Positions 9,329-18,206 of a DNA stretch of 64,000 bases are shown piece by piece (positions within the stretch are counted from its first letter, which is position 1; every line of letters begins with the position of its first letter). Both the position numbers and the translations under genes were made by a program. The DNA lies in contig NC_014541.1 in the NCBI RefSeq assembly GCF_000148645.1, positions 3,929,139 to 3,993,138 on the forward strand. Reading direction: 5' to 3'. The notes under the pieces are model-generated. The model was not told the origin of the DNA. It worked only from the letters and a program-made list of their open reading frames with translations, and did not search any database. The DNA comes from Ferrimonas balearica DSM 9799. GTDB taxonomy: Bacteria > Pseudomonadota > Gammaproteobacteria > Enterobacterales > Shewanellaceae.

Positions 9329-11317
9329 TTACCGCTCAAACACGTGGAACTTCTCGATGCCGAAAGATTTCCCTTCTGCGTGACAGGTCGCGCACGACTC
9401 TGCAGTCGGTGTGGTGAACCACATCGGGTCTGCCACCACGTTGATCTCACCGCCATTCTGGGTCATGTGGTTCATGGCCGAGTCACTGGTGTGACAGGCG
9501 TAGCAGTTGGCGGTCACCGGCGAGCTCATCACCTTGCTGTCGCCACCTTCGTTGTAGGCGCGAGACAGCATGTAGCGGTTCGGGATGGCGTACAGGTCAA
9601 TACCGTCGGCGTGGCAGGTCACACAGTTCTCAGCATTCAGCTTGCTGGCCGAGTTGGGCGTGCCGTCTTCGGACAGCTTGGTGTTGCCTTCACCCCAGTG
9701 CATGGAGTGCACCATCGGGCCAAAGCCCGGGCCGGAGAACTTGGAGGCACGGTTCTGGCCGTTGTTGTGGCAGGCCAGGCAGTCCACACCACCGTTCTGG
9801 TAGCCGCCGTTCTTGTGATAGTTGGTTTCGCTGTTGTGGCAGGAAACGCAGCTGTCATTGGTCACCGCCAGGCGACGCTCAAACCCACTCTCTTTGGTAA
9901 AGCTGGGCGCTGCCACACCGTCGAAGTAGTCGGTAGAGACCACGTCAGAGTAGTTGGTGAAGGAGACACCATCTTTGCCATCGTCATCCACCCAACCGGT
10001 TTGGGCAAAGGTCAGACGGGAGCTGGCAACCAGGTTGGCCACGCTGTACTGGGTGCCATAGCTGCCATCGGCGGCCGCCAGAGACGGGTAGCAGATGGCG
10101 CGGGTGCCATCGTCACGGGCCACGTACTGCTGAGCATTGAACGGGCTGGGACGACCAATCAGGCTGTCGGTTTCGCTGTCATAGGCGTGGATGTAGGCGC
10201 TGGCGTACACCAGGGTGTGATCGGCATACAGGGCACCGATGTCCAGCTGGGTTTCCGTTTCGCCTTCCACTTTAAACAGCTTCAGGTCAGTACAGATGGC
10301 GCCGGTGCCACCACCTTCCCAGGCCACCGCGGCATCCCAGTAAGGGGCAGACAGGGTGGTCTTGTGGGTGGTGCGCAGCGTGTCGATCTCCGCCAGTGCG
10401 ATCTTCTGACCGTGAATGGCGCGAATGTCGAAGTTCGGATCGGCGTTCGGGCTGATCGGGCCAACCGCCGCCCCCGGATTGTGGCAATCCACACAGCCGG
10501 GGCCAGCGATGCTTGTGTTGATCGGGGTGGTCTCGTGACAAGTCGCGCAGTTCAGCACCGAGAAGTCACGCTCAAAGCCGTTTTCCGGGTGATTGACGTG
10601 GGCGATCTTGGACAGCGTGTTGGTGGCGTAACCGCCATTCTCATCGGCCCGGGACACGGAGTTGTGGCAGATCAGGCAGCCGCCCACCAGGTCACCCTCG
10701 CCTTCCATATCGATGGCACTGTAGCTGGGGTGCTTCAGGCTGCTGGTGGCGTAATCCACGTGGCAGGCATTACAGGCGGCGGTGGTGCTGGAGTGGGTGT
10801 TCTCCGGCTTGTTCACCACCATCGGCTTGGAGCGCATGATCGGGCCATCAGAGGCACCAACACGCAACCACAGCAACCCCTCTTCACCTGGGGTCACGTT
10901 GGCCATCGGCAGAGTAAAGGTATACTGGCCGGGCTCGCCCATCTCCAGAACGGCGCCCTCAGTGGACAGGTTGCCATAGCCCCCCAGCGTGCCTTCGCCA
11001 CTGCGGCTCAGCACGTAACCGCGCTCAGTCCAGGAAGCGAACTTCCCTTCCACTGCATCCAGGCCCACCACCAGGGTACCGTCCTGGTCAGTCACCTCAA
11101 TTTCATAAACCACCTGACCCTCTTCCACGGCAAAGTTAAGCACTTTCACGTTGGTCATTTCGGTCATCTCGACCGTCGGTGGCGGGGTGCCGGGACCCGG
11201 TTCGCCCGGAGTACCGGGTTCACCCGGTGCGCCGTCTTTACCATCATCAGCACAACCGGCCAACGCCATGGCCGCTGCCACTAATACAGCAAGGTGCGGT
11301 TTCCTGAACTGTTTCAT
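9329..11317 (-). CDS. OmcA/MtrC-family outer-membrane multihaem c-type cytochrome, nine haem motifs
   Basis: A lipoprotein (LAGC lipobox, then a collagen-like GKDGAPGEPGTPGEPG linker) of about 662 aa, the size of MtrC. This family is exposed on the cell surface and passes electrons to metals, flavins or electrodes. Nine CXXCH sites are visible: four in the first haem cluster (CNACH, CLICH, CATCH, CVDCH) and five in the second (CVSCH, CLACH, CVTCH, CYACH, CATCH), each cluster following a beta-rich segment. Known MtrC and OmcA have ten, so one haem of the first pentahaem domain seems absent. The start is the second of two adjacent ATGs, placed five bases after GGAG. No mtrA/mtrB-like genes are adjacent. 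Confidence 0.9.
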   Translation of the reverse strand: MKQFRKPHLAVLVAAAMALAGCADDGKDGAPGEPGTPGEPGPGTPPPTVEMTEMTNVKVLNFAVEEGQVVYEIEVTDQDGTLVVGLDAVEGKFASWTERGYVLSRSGEGTLGGYGNLSTEGAVLEMGEPGQYTFTLPMANVTPGEEGLLWLRVGASDGPIMRSKPMVVNKPENTHSSTTAACNACHVDYATSSLKHPSYSAIDMEGEGDLVGGCLICHNSVSRADENGGYATNTLSKIAHVNHPENGFERDFSVLNCATCHETTPINTSIAGPGCVDCHNPGAAVGPISPNADPNFDIRAIHGQKIALAEIDTLRTTHKTTLSAPYWDAAVAWEGGGTGAICTDLKLFKVEGETETQLDIGALYADHTLVYASAYIHAYDSETDSLIGRPSPFNAQQYVARDDGTRAICYPSLAAADGSYGTQYSVANLVASSRLTFAQTGWVDDDGKDGVSFTNYSDVVSTDYFDGVAAPSFTKESGFERRLAVTNDSCVSCHNSETNYHKNGGYQNGGVDCLACHNNGQNRASKFSGPGFGPMVHSMHWGEGNTKLSEDGTPNSASKLNAENCVTCHADGIDLYAIPNRYMLSRAYNEGGDSKVMSSPVTANCYACHTSDSAMNHMTQNGGEINVVADPMWFTTPTAESCATCHAEGKSFGIEKFHVFER

Positions 11318-11726
11318 CATCTCTCCATATTTCTTATGCGATGCATGGTGCATCTGGGCGATAACTTATCGATGCCTTGAAATAGGAGCGGTGAGTCAGT
11401 TCACTTTTATTCGCTCAATCCACACAAAACGACATTCAGCTTTACGGCGCAACTTCGAATGCCATTCCTCACTCCAGATGGCAAAAAATCAGTGTGATTG
11501 GCCAAAATGGACAAAGTGTCATGGACATAATGTGACCACGAAAATCCGCAAATTCTGTTTTTGAAATTTGGGCTTATCCCCGGCGAAACGCTGAAATCAA
11601 TCTATTTCCATATTTTTGAATACTACGACCAATAAAGTATTGCGGTTGTGGGACGATGACGATGAATATCATTAGAAATTCCTGCCACTTCAATTTGGCC
11701 TGATTTATTGCGTTTATTCAGCCCAG
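11318..11726. other. Intergenic region upstream of the cytochrome gene
   Basis: About 410 bases, AT-rich near the middle, that must carry the promoter and any regulation of the minus-strand cytochrome gene. No operator could be identified confidently and no small gene was seen. Confidence 0.4.
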
Positions 11727-11749
11727 AAAAAAGGGCCTTTCGGCCCTTT
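11727..11749 (-). terminator. Terminator of the LysE-type exporter gene
   Basis: AAAGGGCC / GGCCCTTT with a TTTC loop. On the minus strand a T-run follows, directly after the stop codon of the exporter gene. Confidence 0.85.
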
Positions 11750-11757
11750 CAACGTTG

Positions 11758-12366
11758 CTAACTCAGCGGTATTCCCACCGCAATCAACACAAACACGGCG
11801 GCACAGCCTCGGTTAAAGCGGCGACCCCAGCCTGCCAGCAGGGGACGCAGTTGGTGCGCCAGTCGCGCCAGACCATACTCCACCACAAACTCCACGGCAC
11901 AGAAGGTCAGGGTCATCACCACCAGCTGGGACAGCAGCGGTGCATTTGGGTTGATAAAGGGTGGAATAAAGGCGCCAAAGAACAGCAGTACTTTGGGGTT
12001 GGCCAGAGCCGTCAGCGCACCGGTGCGAAACAGCGCCAGTGGCCGGGTACTGTCCACTTCATTGGCCCGATACCAATCCGGGGCCGGGGCGCGCCACAGC
12101 TGCCAGCCCAGCCATGCCAGGTAGAAGGCTCCGACAAACTTCAGCCCCATCAGCAAGCGGGGCTCCGCCTGCAGCAAGCTGCCCAGGCCCAGTACCGACA
12201 CCGCCACAATCAGGGCGAAACCACTGATCCCACCCAGAACCGTGGCCACGGCAGTGCGGTGGCCATACATAGCACCATGACTGAGAGCCAACAGGCCATT
12301 GGGGCCGGGGGCCAACGCCAGTCCGGTTACCGCCATCAGAAACAACCACCAGGTAGGCCAATCCAT
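11758..12366 (-). CDS. LysE/RhtB-family amino-acid exporter
   Basis: A 202-aa inner-membrane protein with about six hydrophobic helices. The first carries the family hallmark APGPNGL near residues 18-24, and TALANPKVLLFF follows in the middle. The family exports amino acids or homoserine lactones, and the substrate here is unknown. The ATG at 12366 (MDWPTWW) is chosen for its GGAG eight bases upstream, as a longer reading would add a polar stretch before the first helix. It is divergent from a GlxA-type AraC regulator 115 bases away, which is therefore a likely regulator. Confidence 0.85.
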   Translation of the reverse strand: MDWPTWWLFLMAVTGLALAPGPNGLLALSHGAMYGHRTAVATVLGGISGFALIVAVSVLGLGSLLQAEPRLLMGLKFVGAFYLAWLGWQLWRAPAPDWYRANEVDSTRPLALFRTGALTALANPKVLLFFGAFIPPFINPNAPLLSQLVVMTLTFCAVEFVVEYGLARLAHQLRPLLAGWGRRFNRGCAAVFVLIAVGIPLS

Positions 12367-12481
12367 CTTTGTCGCTCCGCTTGGAAAAAACGGCAATGTA
12401 CGCGGTTCACCCCGCCAGGCCACGGCCAAATATAGTCGTTTTACAGTACAATCTGGCCATCACCTTCCACCGACCTCAATC

Positions 12482-13468
12482 ATGTCCCATCCTGACCAAC
12501 CCGACTGCCGTTTTCTGCTGCTGCCCCTGCCGGAACACGCCCTGCTGGCGTTTGGTGGCTTCGTCGACAAACTGCGTTTCTCCGCCGACGAGGAGGACCT
12601 CAGTCAGCAGCGTTACTGCCAGTGGACGGTCACCGGCTTAAACCCGGGAACGGTCCGTGCCAGCAGCGGTGTCGAGGTGGCCATTGATGCGCCGGTGACC
12701 GACCTGGACCTGGCCGATTACGACTATCTGGTGATCTTCGGCTGTCGCCAACCCAGCATGGCCCAGGCGCTGGCAGCGGAGTACCGCCCCCTGCTGCAAC
12801 GGGCCAGCCGCAGCGGCGTCAGCCTGGTGGCGGTGGACAACGCCAGCTTTCTACTGGCCGAGGCGGGATTACTGAGCGACCACAGCGTCGCCCTGCACTG
12901 GCGCCACCAGCAGGAGTTTCGTGCCGCCTTCCCGGACATCCCCATCCATGCCGACGTGCTCTATCACCTTGATGGCAACCGCATCAGTTGTGCCGGCGGC
13001 AGCGCCACCATCGATCTGGCCACCGCATTGCTGGAGCGTCACTGCGGCCCCACCCGGGCGCTGAAGGGGTTGGCAGACATGCTGGTGGATGAAAGCCGGG
13101 CCGCCAGCCATGCCCTGCGTTCGCTGGTGGACAGCGGTGGAAAATCCCGGCCGGTTCAGCGGGCGGTGGCCCTGATGCGACAACATCTGGCCGGATTGCC
13201 CGAGGGGGTGGAACAACTGGCCTCTCAGGTGGGGCTAAGCCGACGCCAGCTGGATCGCGCCTTTACCGAGGAGCACGGCATGACCTGCCACCAGTACTGG
13301 CTGGAGCTGCGTCTGCGCCATGTCCACTGGCGCCTCCACAACTCTTCCCAGCGCCTGAGCCAGATTGCCGATGAAGTGGGGTTTACCGACGTCAGCCACC
13401 TTTGCCGCGCCGTTAAACGGCGCTATGGCGCCACGCCACAAGCATTGAGAAAGCAACAGCTGGGATAA
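12482..13468 (+). CDS. GlxA-type AraC-family transcriptional regulator (DJ-1/PfpI-like + HTH)
   Basis: A 328-aa regulator. Residues 1-200 resemble the DJ-1/PfpI-like sensory domain (FLLLPLPEHALLAFGGFVDK, then YDYLVIFGC). Residues 225-325 hold the double helix-turn-helix of AraC proteins (ASQVGLSRRQLDRAF and IADEVGFTDVSHLCRAVKRR). Relatives such as ArgR, CdhR and GbdR of Pseudomonas control amino-acid or quaternary-amine catabolism. It is divergent from the LysE exporter and converges on the kynureninase-like gene, so either may be its target. The ATG (MSHPDQ) lacks a strong ribosome site, so the start is moderately sure. Confidence 0.85.
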   Translation: MSHPDQPDCRFLLLPLPEHALLAFGGFVDKLRFSADEEDLSQQRYCQWTVTGLNPGTVRASSGVEVAIDAPVTDLDLADYDYLVIFGCRQPSMAQALAAEYRPLLQRASRSGVSLVAVDNASFLLAEAGLLSDHSVALHWRHQQEFRAAFPDIPIHADVLYHLDGNRISCAGGSATIDLATALLERHCGPTRALKGLADMLVDESRAASHALRSLVDSGGKSRPVQRAVALMRQHLAGLPEGVEQLASQVGLSRRQLDRAFTEEHGMTCHQYWLELRLRHVHWRLHNSSQRLSQIADEVGFTDVSHLCRAVKRRYGATPQALRKQQLG

Positions 13469-13495
13469 CCAATTCCCTCGTCGCGCCCGCCGATC

Positions 13496-13530
13496 AAAAA
13501 AGGGTTGAGCCAACCGGCTCAACCCTTTTT
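13496..13530. terminator. Bidirectional terminator between convergent genes
   Basis: A perfect AGGGTTGAGCC / GGCTCAACCCT stem with an AACC loop, A-run on the left and T-run on the right. It serves both the AraC-type regulator gene and the convergent kynureninase-like gene. Confidence 0.9.
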
Positions 13531-13542
13531 GTTTTTGGCGCC

Positions 13543-14667
13543 TTACAGCCCCTGCACCACTTCGATAACACGCCGGATGTCGTCGTCGCTGTTGTACAGG
13601 TGCGGCGATACCCGAACCCCCTGGGCGCGTTCGTCCACGGCGATGCCCACGGCATTGAGAGCGGGGGCCAAGCGGGCCTGCTGGCTGCCCAGATTCAGAA
13701 TCACGGTGCCGCTGCGCCGGGCGGGTTCAAGGGGTGACACCACCCGCTCACCCAGTGCTTCGATCAGCTGCTGCTGAAGGCGCAGGTTGTGCTCACGAAT
13801 GGTGCCGATGCCATGGCCCACCAGCTGCGCAATGCTGTGCCCGGCGATGGCATAGGGCGCCACCGAAGGGGTGCCGCCCCAGAACCTCTCTGTGCCGGGA
13901 TGATACTGGAAGTCGTGGATGTCCATGGCAAAGGGGTTGGCGTGGGAGAACCAGCCGACATCTTTGGGCTGACACTGAGACAGTCGTTCCGGGTCGATAT
14001 AGAGGTAACCGGCACCGGGGCCACCGCACAGCCACTTCACCGTGGAGCCCAGCACAAAGTCCGGCGCCAGCCGGGCCAGATCGAGGGGCAGCACCCCGGC
14101 GGACTGGGCCACATCCAGCAGCGTCATCACCCCACGGGATTTGGCCAGGGCCACCACCTCGGCGAGCGGCGCCTGCACCCCGGTGTTGGAGTAGGCGTGG
14201 CTGAGAAACACCATGGCGGTGTCCGACGTCATATGATCGGCCCAGACATTCGCGTCCGAAACGTCCAGCCCGGCCGGAATAAACTGAATCTGCTCGCGGC
14301 CACGAGGCAGCGCCTGGGCCAGCACATAACCGATGGTGGGAAAGTCCAGTTCACTCATAAGTACCCGGCCTGAAGTGAACTGGGGCAGTGCCATCACCAG
14401 CTTGGTCAGGCCGCTGGAGAGGTTGCTCTGGGGGCAGAAGCGCGCGCCCGGCACATTGAACAACTGCCCGAGTGCAGCACGGAACTGCTCGATGCAGCCC
14501 AGCCACTGCGGCCAGATCCCCTCCGCCTCATCCTGCCAGGGGGCAAAATAGCTGCGCTGGAACGCGGCTTCGGCGCTTTTCAGCGGGCGCCCCACCGAAT
14601 GGTTCAGCAGGTAAGTGCTTGCTCCCAGGTGGAAGTCGGCGGCGCTCAGTCGGGTGGCGTCGGTCAT
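13543..14667 (-). CDS. Kynureninase-like PLP enzyme (aminotransferase class V fold)
   Basis: A 374-aa fold-type I PLP enzyme. The likely Schiff-base lysine is K211 in GSTVKWLCGGPGAG, the kynureninase-type context, and D185 (LLDVAQSAG) should contact the PLP ring nitrogen. Kynureninases cleave kynurenine to anthranilate and alanine, but family members also include desulfurases and aminotransferases, so the substrate is not proven. The gene follows the IDO-like gene after four bases, a coupled pair also found in Shewanella. A kynurenine-like (oxidised indole) substrate would suit that pairing. The start (MTDATRL) is chosen for its position right after the upstream stop codon. Confidence 0.8.
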   Translation of the reverse strand: MTDATRLSAADFHLGASTYLLNHSVGRPLKSAEAAFQRSYFAPWQDEAEGIWPQWLGCIEQFRAALGQLFNVPGARFCPQSNLSSGLTKLVMALPQFTSGRVLMSELDFPTIGYVLAQALPRGREQIQFIPAGLDVSDANVWADHMTSDTAMVFLSHAYSNTGVQAPLAEVVALAKSRGVMTLLDVAQSAGVLPLDLARLAPDFVLGSTVKWLCGGPGAGYLYIDPERLSQCQPKDVGWFSHANPFAMDIHDFQYHPGTERFWGGTPSVAPYAIAGHSIAQLVGHGIGTIREHNLRLQQQLIEALGERVVSPLEPARRSGTVILNLGSQQARLAPALNAVGIAVDERAQGVRVSPHLYNSDDDIRRVIEVVQGL

Positions 14668-14671
14668 GGCG

Positions 14672-15850
14672 TTACCCCAGGCTGGCACGCAGATGCGCCA
14701 GTTCGTTGTAGCGGGTGAGGATGTCCTCTCGCGGTGCCCCGGCGCGGCGGTCACGCAGGTCGGTCAGTGCCTTGAGCAGCCCCTGCAGCGCCGGGCCACT
14801 GGCGGTCAGCTGGCCCATATGTTTCTGATCCATCTGTTCTGACGGGCGCACAATGTAAGTGTGTACTAACTGATTGTGGTGCTGAGTGGCAATCTCGCCG
14901 TGCAGTTCACACAGGCGCAGGAAGGCGCTGAGGTTCTCCTGATACCAGCTGCTGCCGTGATGTTCAGGCGCAACGGCCAGGAACTCGTCCATCAGGCTCT
15001 GGCGGCGCATGCAGTCACGCAGAATGGCCTGGTCTTCCGGCATCATATAGAGGAATTTCTCCACCAGCATGCGGCCATAGGAGGGCTCATTGGCCTGGCA
15101 CAGGCCCAGCAGCATATCGATGACGTTGATGCCGGCAAAGTCACCGGCGTTGGCGCCGCGATACACCTGGCCACCCACGTGGTGGGGCTTGTAGTAGGGG
15201 CGCACGCAGTAGAAGAAGCGCTCCGGATCGAGGGTATTGAACAGCACCCGGTTGGACTCCTTCACCTCCTCCAGTGCGTCGGCACAGGCGTGGAACAGAT
15301 CCCGCGCGATGGGATGGGAGACGCCCAGCGGCAGCACCCGCATCAGCGCGTCGGCGGCGCGTTTAAAGGCGAGGATGCCCTTGCTGTTGTAGTCCACAAA
15401 CACCCGCTCGTCGGTCAGGTCGGTAAAGCGCTTGTACTGACCGTCCACGGCGCGGTTGTGGGTACAGAGGTGAGCGGTCGCAAACCGGGGCACCACACCA
15501 ATGGAGGCGGCGATGTGCATCGCCAGCGCCGAAGCCTCCTGTTGCGGTGAGCTGCTGTCCCGGTCCGGGTCGGACAGGCCGTGGCGGCGGCAGGCCGCCA
15601 TATAGAGGCCCACATTGCCGAGCAGATCAAAGGCGCGGTCAAAGCCTTCGTCGGTATTGCCCTGCGCCAGCAGGGTCTGGATGTGTTCGCGCCCCTGCGC
15701 TTCCAGCTGCTGCTTAGCGTGTTCGCCAATCCCGGCCACATTGGCCTTGTCGTCCTGCTCGAAGTAGAGCGCTTCCAGCTCATTATTCAGGGTGACAAAG
15801 TCGGAGCGGATCCAACCATCAAACGCCGCGACCTTACTGTTCATCGTCAT
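14672..15850 (-). CDS. IDO-like / PrnB-family haem protein (SO4414 type)
   Basis: A 392-aa all-alpha-type sequence matching the protein group around Shewanella SO4414 and PrnB (formerly DUF1864), whose fold is that of indoleamine/tryptophan 2,3-dioxygenases. Conserved-looking stretches include CRRHGLSDPDRD, CTHNRAVDGQYKRFTDL and YYKPHHVGG. The family binds haem and acts on tryptophan-like indoles. PrnB rearranges 7-chlorotryptophan, while the reaction of the Shewanella type is not known to me. It is first in a two-gene operon with the kynureninase-like enzyme. GGGAG lies four bases before the ATG. A perfect 16-bp palindrome lies 81 bases upstream. Confidence 0.75.
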   Translation of the reverse strand: MTMNSKVAAFDGWIRSDFVTLNNELEALYFEQDDKANVAGIGEHAKQQLEAQGREHIQTLLAQGNTDEGFDRAFDLLGNVGLYMAACRRHGLSDPDRDSSSPQQEASALAMHIAASIGVVPRFATAHLCTHNRAVDGQYKRFTDLTDERVFVDYNSKGILAFKRAADALMRVLPLGVSHPIARDLFHACADALEEVKESNRVLFNTLDPERFFYCVRPYYKPHHVGGQVYRGANAGDFAGINVIDMLLGLCQANEPSYGRMLVEKFLYMMPEDQAILRDCMRRQSLMDEFLAVAPEHHGSSWYQENLSAFLRLCELHGEIATQHHNQLVHTYIVRPSEQMDQKHMGQLTASGPALQGLLKALTDLRDRRAGAPREDILTRYNELAHLRASLG

Positions 15851-15930
15851 GCTGCTCCCGGGTTTCCATACCGTATTGGTTCGAGAGTAACAGGTTGCGG
15901 CAGGTCGCCAAGACGCTTACCCCAATGCGT

Positions 15931-15946
15931 TTGCCGCATGCGGCAA
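15931..15946. promoter_or_regulatory. Perfect 16-bp palindrome, candidate operator
   Basis: TTGCCGCATGCGGCAA is a perfect dyad in the 240-base region between the IDO-like gene (minus strand) and the DUF486 gene (plus strand). It has no T-run and is too short for a terminator. A repressor or activator dimer site for the IDO/kynureninase-like operon is plausible but unproven. Confidence 0.4.
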
Positions 15947-16090
15947 GGGATGTGAACGGCGCTGTGGCGTCAAGTTGCCAGCCCCGGCTTGACCCGCCCG
16001 ACAGAACCGCGCAGGGAGGCTGGTGTCCGGCGGCGTTGGCGCTATCATCCCGGCGCCGCGCGTCGCGGTGTGTTCACTTGCCGGAGCCCC

Positions 16091-16441
16091 ATGAACCCCA
16101 TCCCGATCACCATCGGCCTGCTGATCTGCAGCAACATCTTTATGACCTTCGCCTGGTACGCCCACCTGAAGGAGCTGAACAATAAGCCCTGGATCATCGC
16201 CGCGCTGATCAGTTGGGGCATCGCCCTGTTCGAGTACCTGTTGCAGGTGCCCGCCAACCGCATCGGCTATACCGCTTTGAACGTAGGGCAACTGAAGATC
16301 CTGCAGGAGGTGATCACCCTGATGGTGTTTGTGCCCTTCTCGGTGTACTACCTGCGCGAGCCGTTAAAGCTGGATTACCTGTGGTCCGGGCTTTGCCTGG
16401 TGGGCGCCGTCTATTTCGCGTTCCGTAGCAAACTGGCCTGA
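16091..16441 (+). CDS. DUF486-family small membrane protein
   Basis: A 116-aa protein with four hydrophobic helices and the DUF486 features LICSNIFMTFAWYAHLK near the N-terminus and NVGQLKILQEVITL in the middle. The family belongs to the drug/metabolite transporter superfamily and has no established substrate. The start is the ATG after GGAG (GGAGCCCCATG). A longer in-frame reading would add an Arg-rich stretch unlike the family. It ends one base short of the convergent antiporter gene. Confidence 0.85.
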   Translation: MNPIPITIGLLICSNIFMTFAWYAHLKELNNKPWIIAALISWGIALFEYLLQVPANRIGYTALNVGQLKILQEVITLMVFVPFSVYYLREPLKLDYLWSGLCLVGAVYFAFRSKLA

Positions 16442-16442
16442 T

Positions 16443-17708
16443 TCAGTCGATGTAGTCGGAGCGGTGTCCATTGCCCGGGGGGGAGCCATTCGCTGGTGGA
16501 GGCCCATAGATGTGCCTGAGCATCCAGGGCGTTAGCAGCGTGGTGACGACCGCCATGATCACCACCGCGGAGAACATGTGGGCCACCACCGGATGGTCGC
16601 CGTTATTGAACAGTCCGGCCTTCAGGGCGATGTCGGCGATCACCAGCTCCACCGCACCACGGGCACTCATGCCCACCCCAACCGCAGCGGATTCCTGCCA
16701 GGACAACCCCATCGCTTTGGCCGCCAGACCAGAGCCCAGGAATTTCCCGGCAAACGCCGTCACCAGCAGCACCAGCACAAACAGCGGCACTTCAGTAAAG
16801 GCGCTGAACTCCAGGTGCAGTCCCACTGAGGCAAAGAAGATGGGGGCAAGGAAGCCAAAGGTCATGGCCGAGGTTTTGGCGCGCACCGCCCGGTAGGCCC
16901 TTTCATCAATGGTGTTGCGGCCAAAGAACAGACCCGCCATAAAGGCGCCGACGATAAAGTGCAGCTCCAGCAGCTCCGCCAATACGGAGAACGCCAACGC
17001 CCCCACCAGCAGGGCACTGAACTCAAACTCCTTCTGCTTAATCAGACCGATAAAGCGGCCCCCGAGGGGGTAGAGAAAGACGCCGATAATGATGGTGATC
17101 AGGAAGAACAGCGCCACTTTGAGCAGCAACATCGCCACCATGCTGCCGTCGGTGGGTTCACCGCCAATCAACGCGGTCAGCCAGGCCAGCAGAATCAGGC
17201 TGAGGACATCATCAAACACCGCCGCCGAGATGATGGTTTGGCCAGAGGGGGAATCCAGCTGGCCCAGATCCATCAGGATCCGCACCGTCGCAGGCACCGC
17301 CGTAATCGCCAGCGCGGTACCCAGGAATATCGACTGCGCGAGCAGATTGGGGCCCTCCGGCAAGAACAGGAAGCCCAGCCCGATCCCCAGCCCCATCGGC
17401 ACAAACATCCCAAACAGCGCCACCGCCAGCGCCCCTTTCGAGTACTCAATCAGGCGGCTTGGCTGCAGCTCCACCCCGGCGAACAGCATGATAAAGAACA
17501 TGCCCAGATCGGTGATGGTTTCAAATACCGGACTGGTTTTCAGCCCCGAGATCTGCGGAATTGCATCCTGATACTGGGCGGCAAAAGTGCCCAGTGCGAT
17601 CCCCGCCACCAGCTCCCCCATCAATCCGGGCTGGCCCAGTCGCTCCGCCACCTCGCCAAAGGCGCGGGTGGTGATCAGCAGGATCAAAAGGATAAAAAAC
17701 AGGTCCAT
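16443..17708 (-). CDS. CPA2-family monovalent cation:proton antiporter
   Basis: A 421-aa protein that is almost entirely membrane helices, with KefB/NhaS3-type features: GQPGLMGELVAGIALG near the start, VFDDVLSLILLAWL containing a conserved Asp pair for proton coupling, and VGMSARGAVELVIAD in the last third. Unlike KefB/KefC it has no TrkA-N regulatory domain after the helices, only a short polar tail. It should exchange Na+ or K+ for protons at the inner membrane, with the ion unknown. The start at MDLFFILL has no strong ribosome site, and an ATG ten codons upstream is possible. Confidence 0.85.
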   Translation of the reverse strand: MDLFFILLILLITTRAFGEVAERLGQPGLMGELVAGIALGTFAAQYQDAIPQISGLKTSPVFETITDLGMFFIMLFAGVELQPSRLIEYSKGALAVALFGMFVPMGLGIGLGFLFLPEGPNLLAQSIFLGTALAITAVPATVRILMDLGQLDSPSGQTIISAAVFDDVLSLILLAWLTALIGGEPTDGSMVAMLLLKVALFFLITIIIGVFLYPLGGRFIGLIKQKEFEFSALLVGALAFSVLAELLELHFIVGAFMAGLFFGRNTIDERAYRAVRAKTSAMTFGFLAPIFFASVGLHLEFSAFTEVPLFVLVLLVTAFAGKFLGSGLAAKAMGLSWQESAAVGVGMSARGAVELVIADIALKAGLFNNGDHPVVAHMFSAVVIMAVVTTLLTPWMLRHIYGPPPANGSPPGNGHRSDYID

Positions 17709-17910
17709 GGCGGGCCCCAATAGCAGGGATCTGGCCAAAGCATAGTCGACGAAGATGGTTCAGTAAGCCGCTAAATTTCGCTTTGGAACCTTGTGGTTGC
17801 ACCATCGGTCTGAGCATTAACAAAGGATCACACTCTGATCAGCGCCAATTAAGCCATGTTGTGGCAAACTGGCGATAAATCGACCTGACCCAATTCAATC
17901 GGAGGGCGTA

Positions 17911-18201
17911 GTGAACAGCCGATTTTTGCACTCCTGGCACCAGCTCAGTTCCCTGGCCCGCGGCCAAAACCCCAGCTTGGGGCGCTCCCTGCTGGGCGGC
18001 GTCATGCTGGCTCTGGCAGTGCTGCTTATTCTGCCCATCGCGTTTTTGCTGCTGTTGCTGCAGTTCGGCCTGATGCTGATTGGCGCCGTGGTGATGCTGG
18101 TGCGGGGACAGAAGCCCAAACCGGTGGTGTTCTACCAGAACGGCTACCGCCGCGAGAAAGTGATCAACCCGGAAGTCGGTTCACAAGACCCCTCCCGCTA
18201 A
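17911..18201 (+). CDS. Small two-helix membrane protein, hypothetical
   Basis: A 96-aa protein with two adjoining hydrophobic segments (about residues 28-48 and 50-66) and a basic C-terminal tail (RGQKPKPVVFYQNGYRREK). It starts with GTG behind a strong GGAGGGC. No family was recognised. It is monocistronic, with its own terminator just downstream. Confidence 0.6.
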   Translation: MNSRFLHSWHQLSSLARGQNPSLGRSLLGGVMLALAVLLILPIAFLLLLLQFGLMLIGAVVMLVRGQKPKPVVFYQNGYRREKVINPEVGSQDPSR

Positions 18202-18206
18202 ACCAA

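Noticed and set aside
9176..11284. A 702-codon plus-strand frame opposite the OmcA/MtrC-like gene
   Set aside because: It is the shadow of the nine-haem cytochrome. The minus-strand lipobox, haem sites and terminator settle the strand.
11460..11545. CRP/FNR-like site upstream of the multihaem cytochrome
   Set aside because: Half-sites such as TGTGA occur, but no symmetric partner at the right spacing was found.
12299..12481. A 61-codon N-terminal extension of the GlxA-type regulator
   Set aside because: It overlaps the divergent exporter gene and its sequence is unlike the DJ-1/PfpI-type N-terminus, which begins at the downstream ATG.
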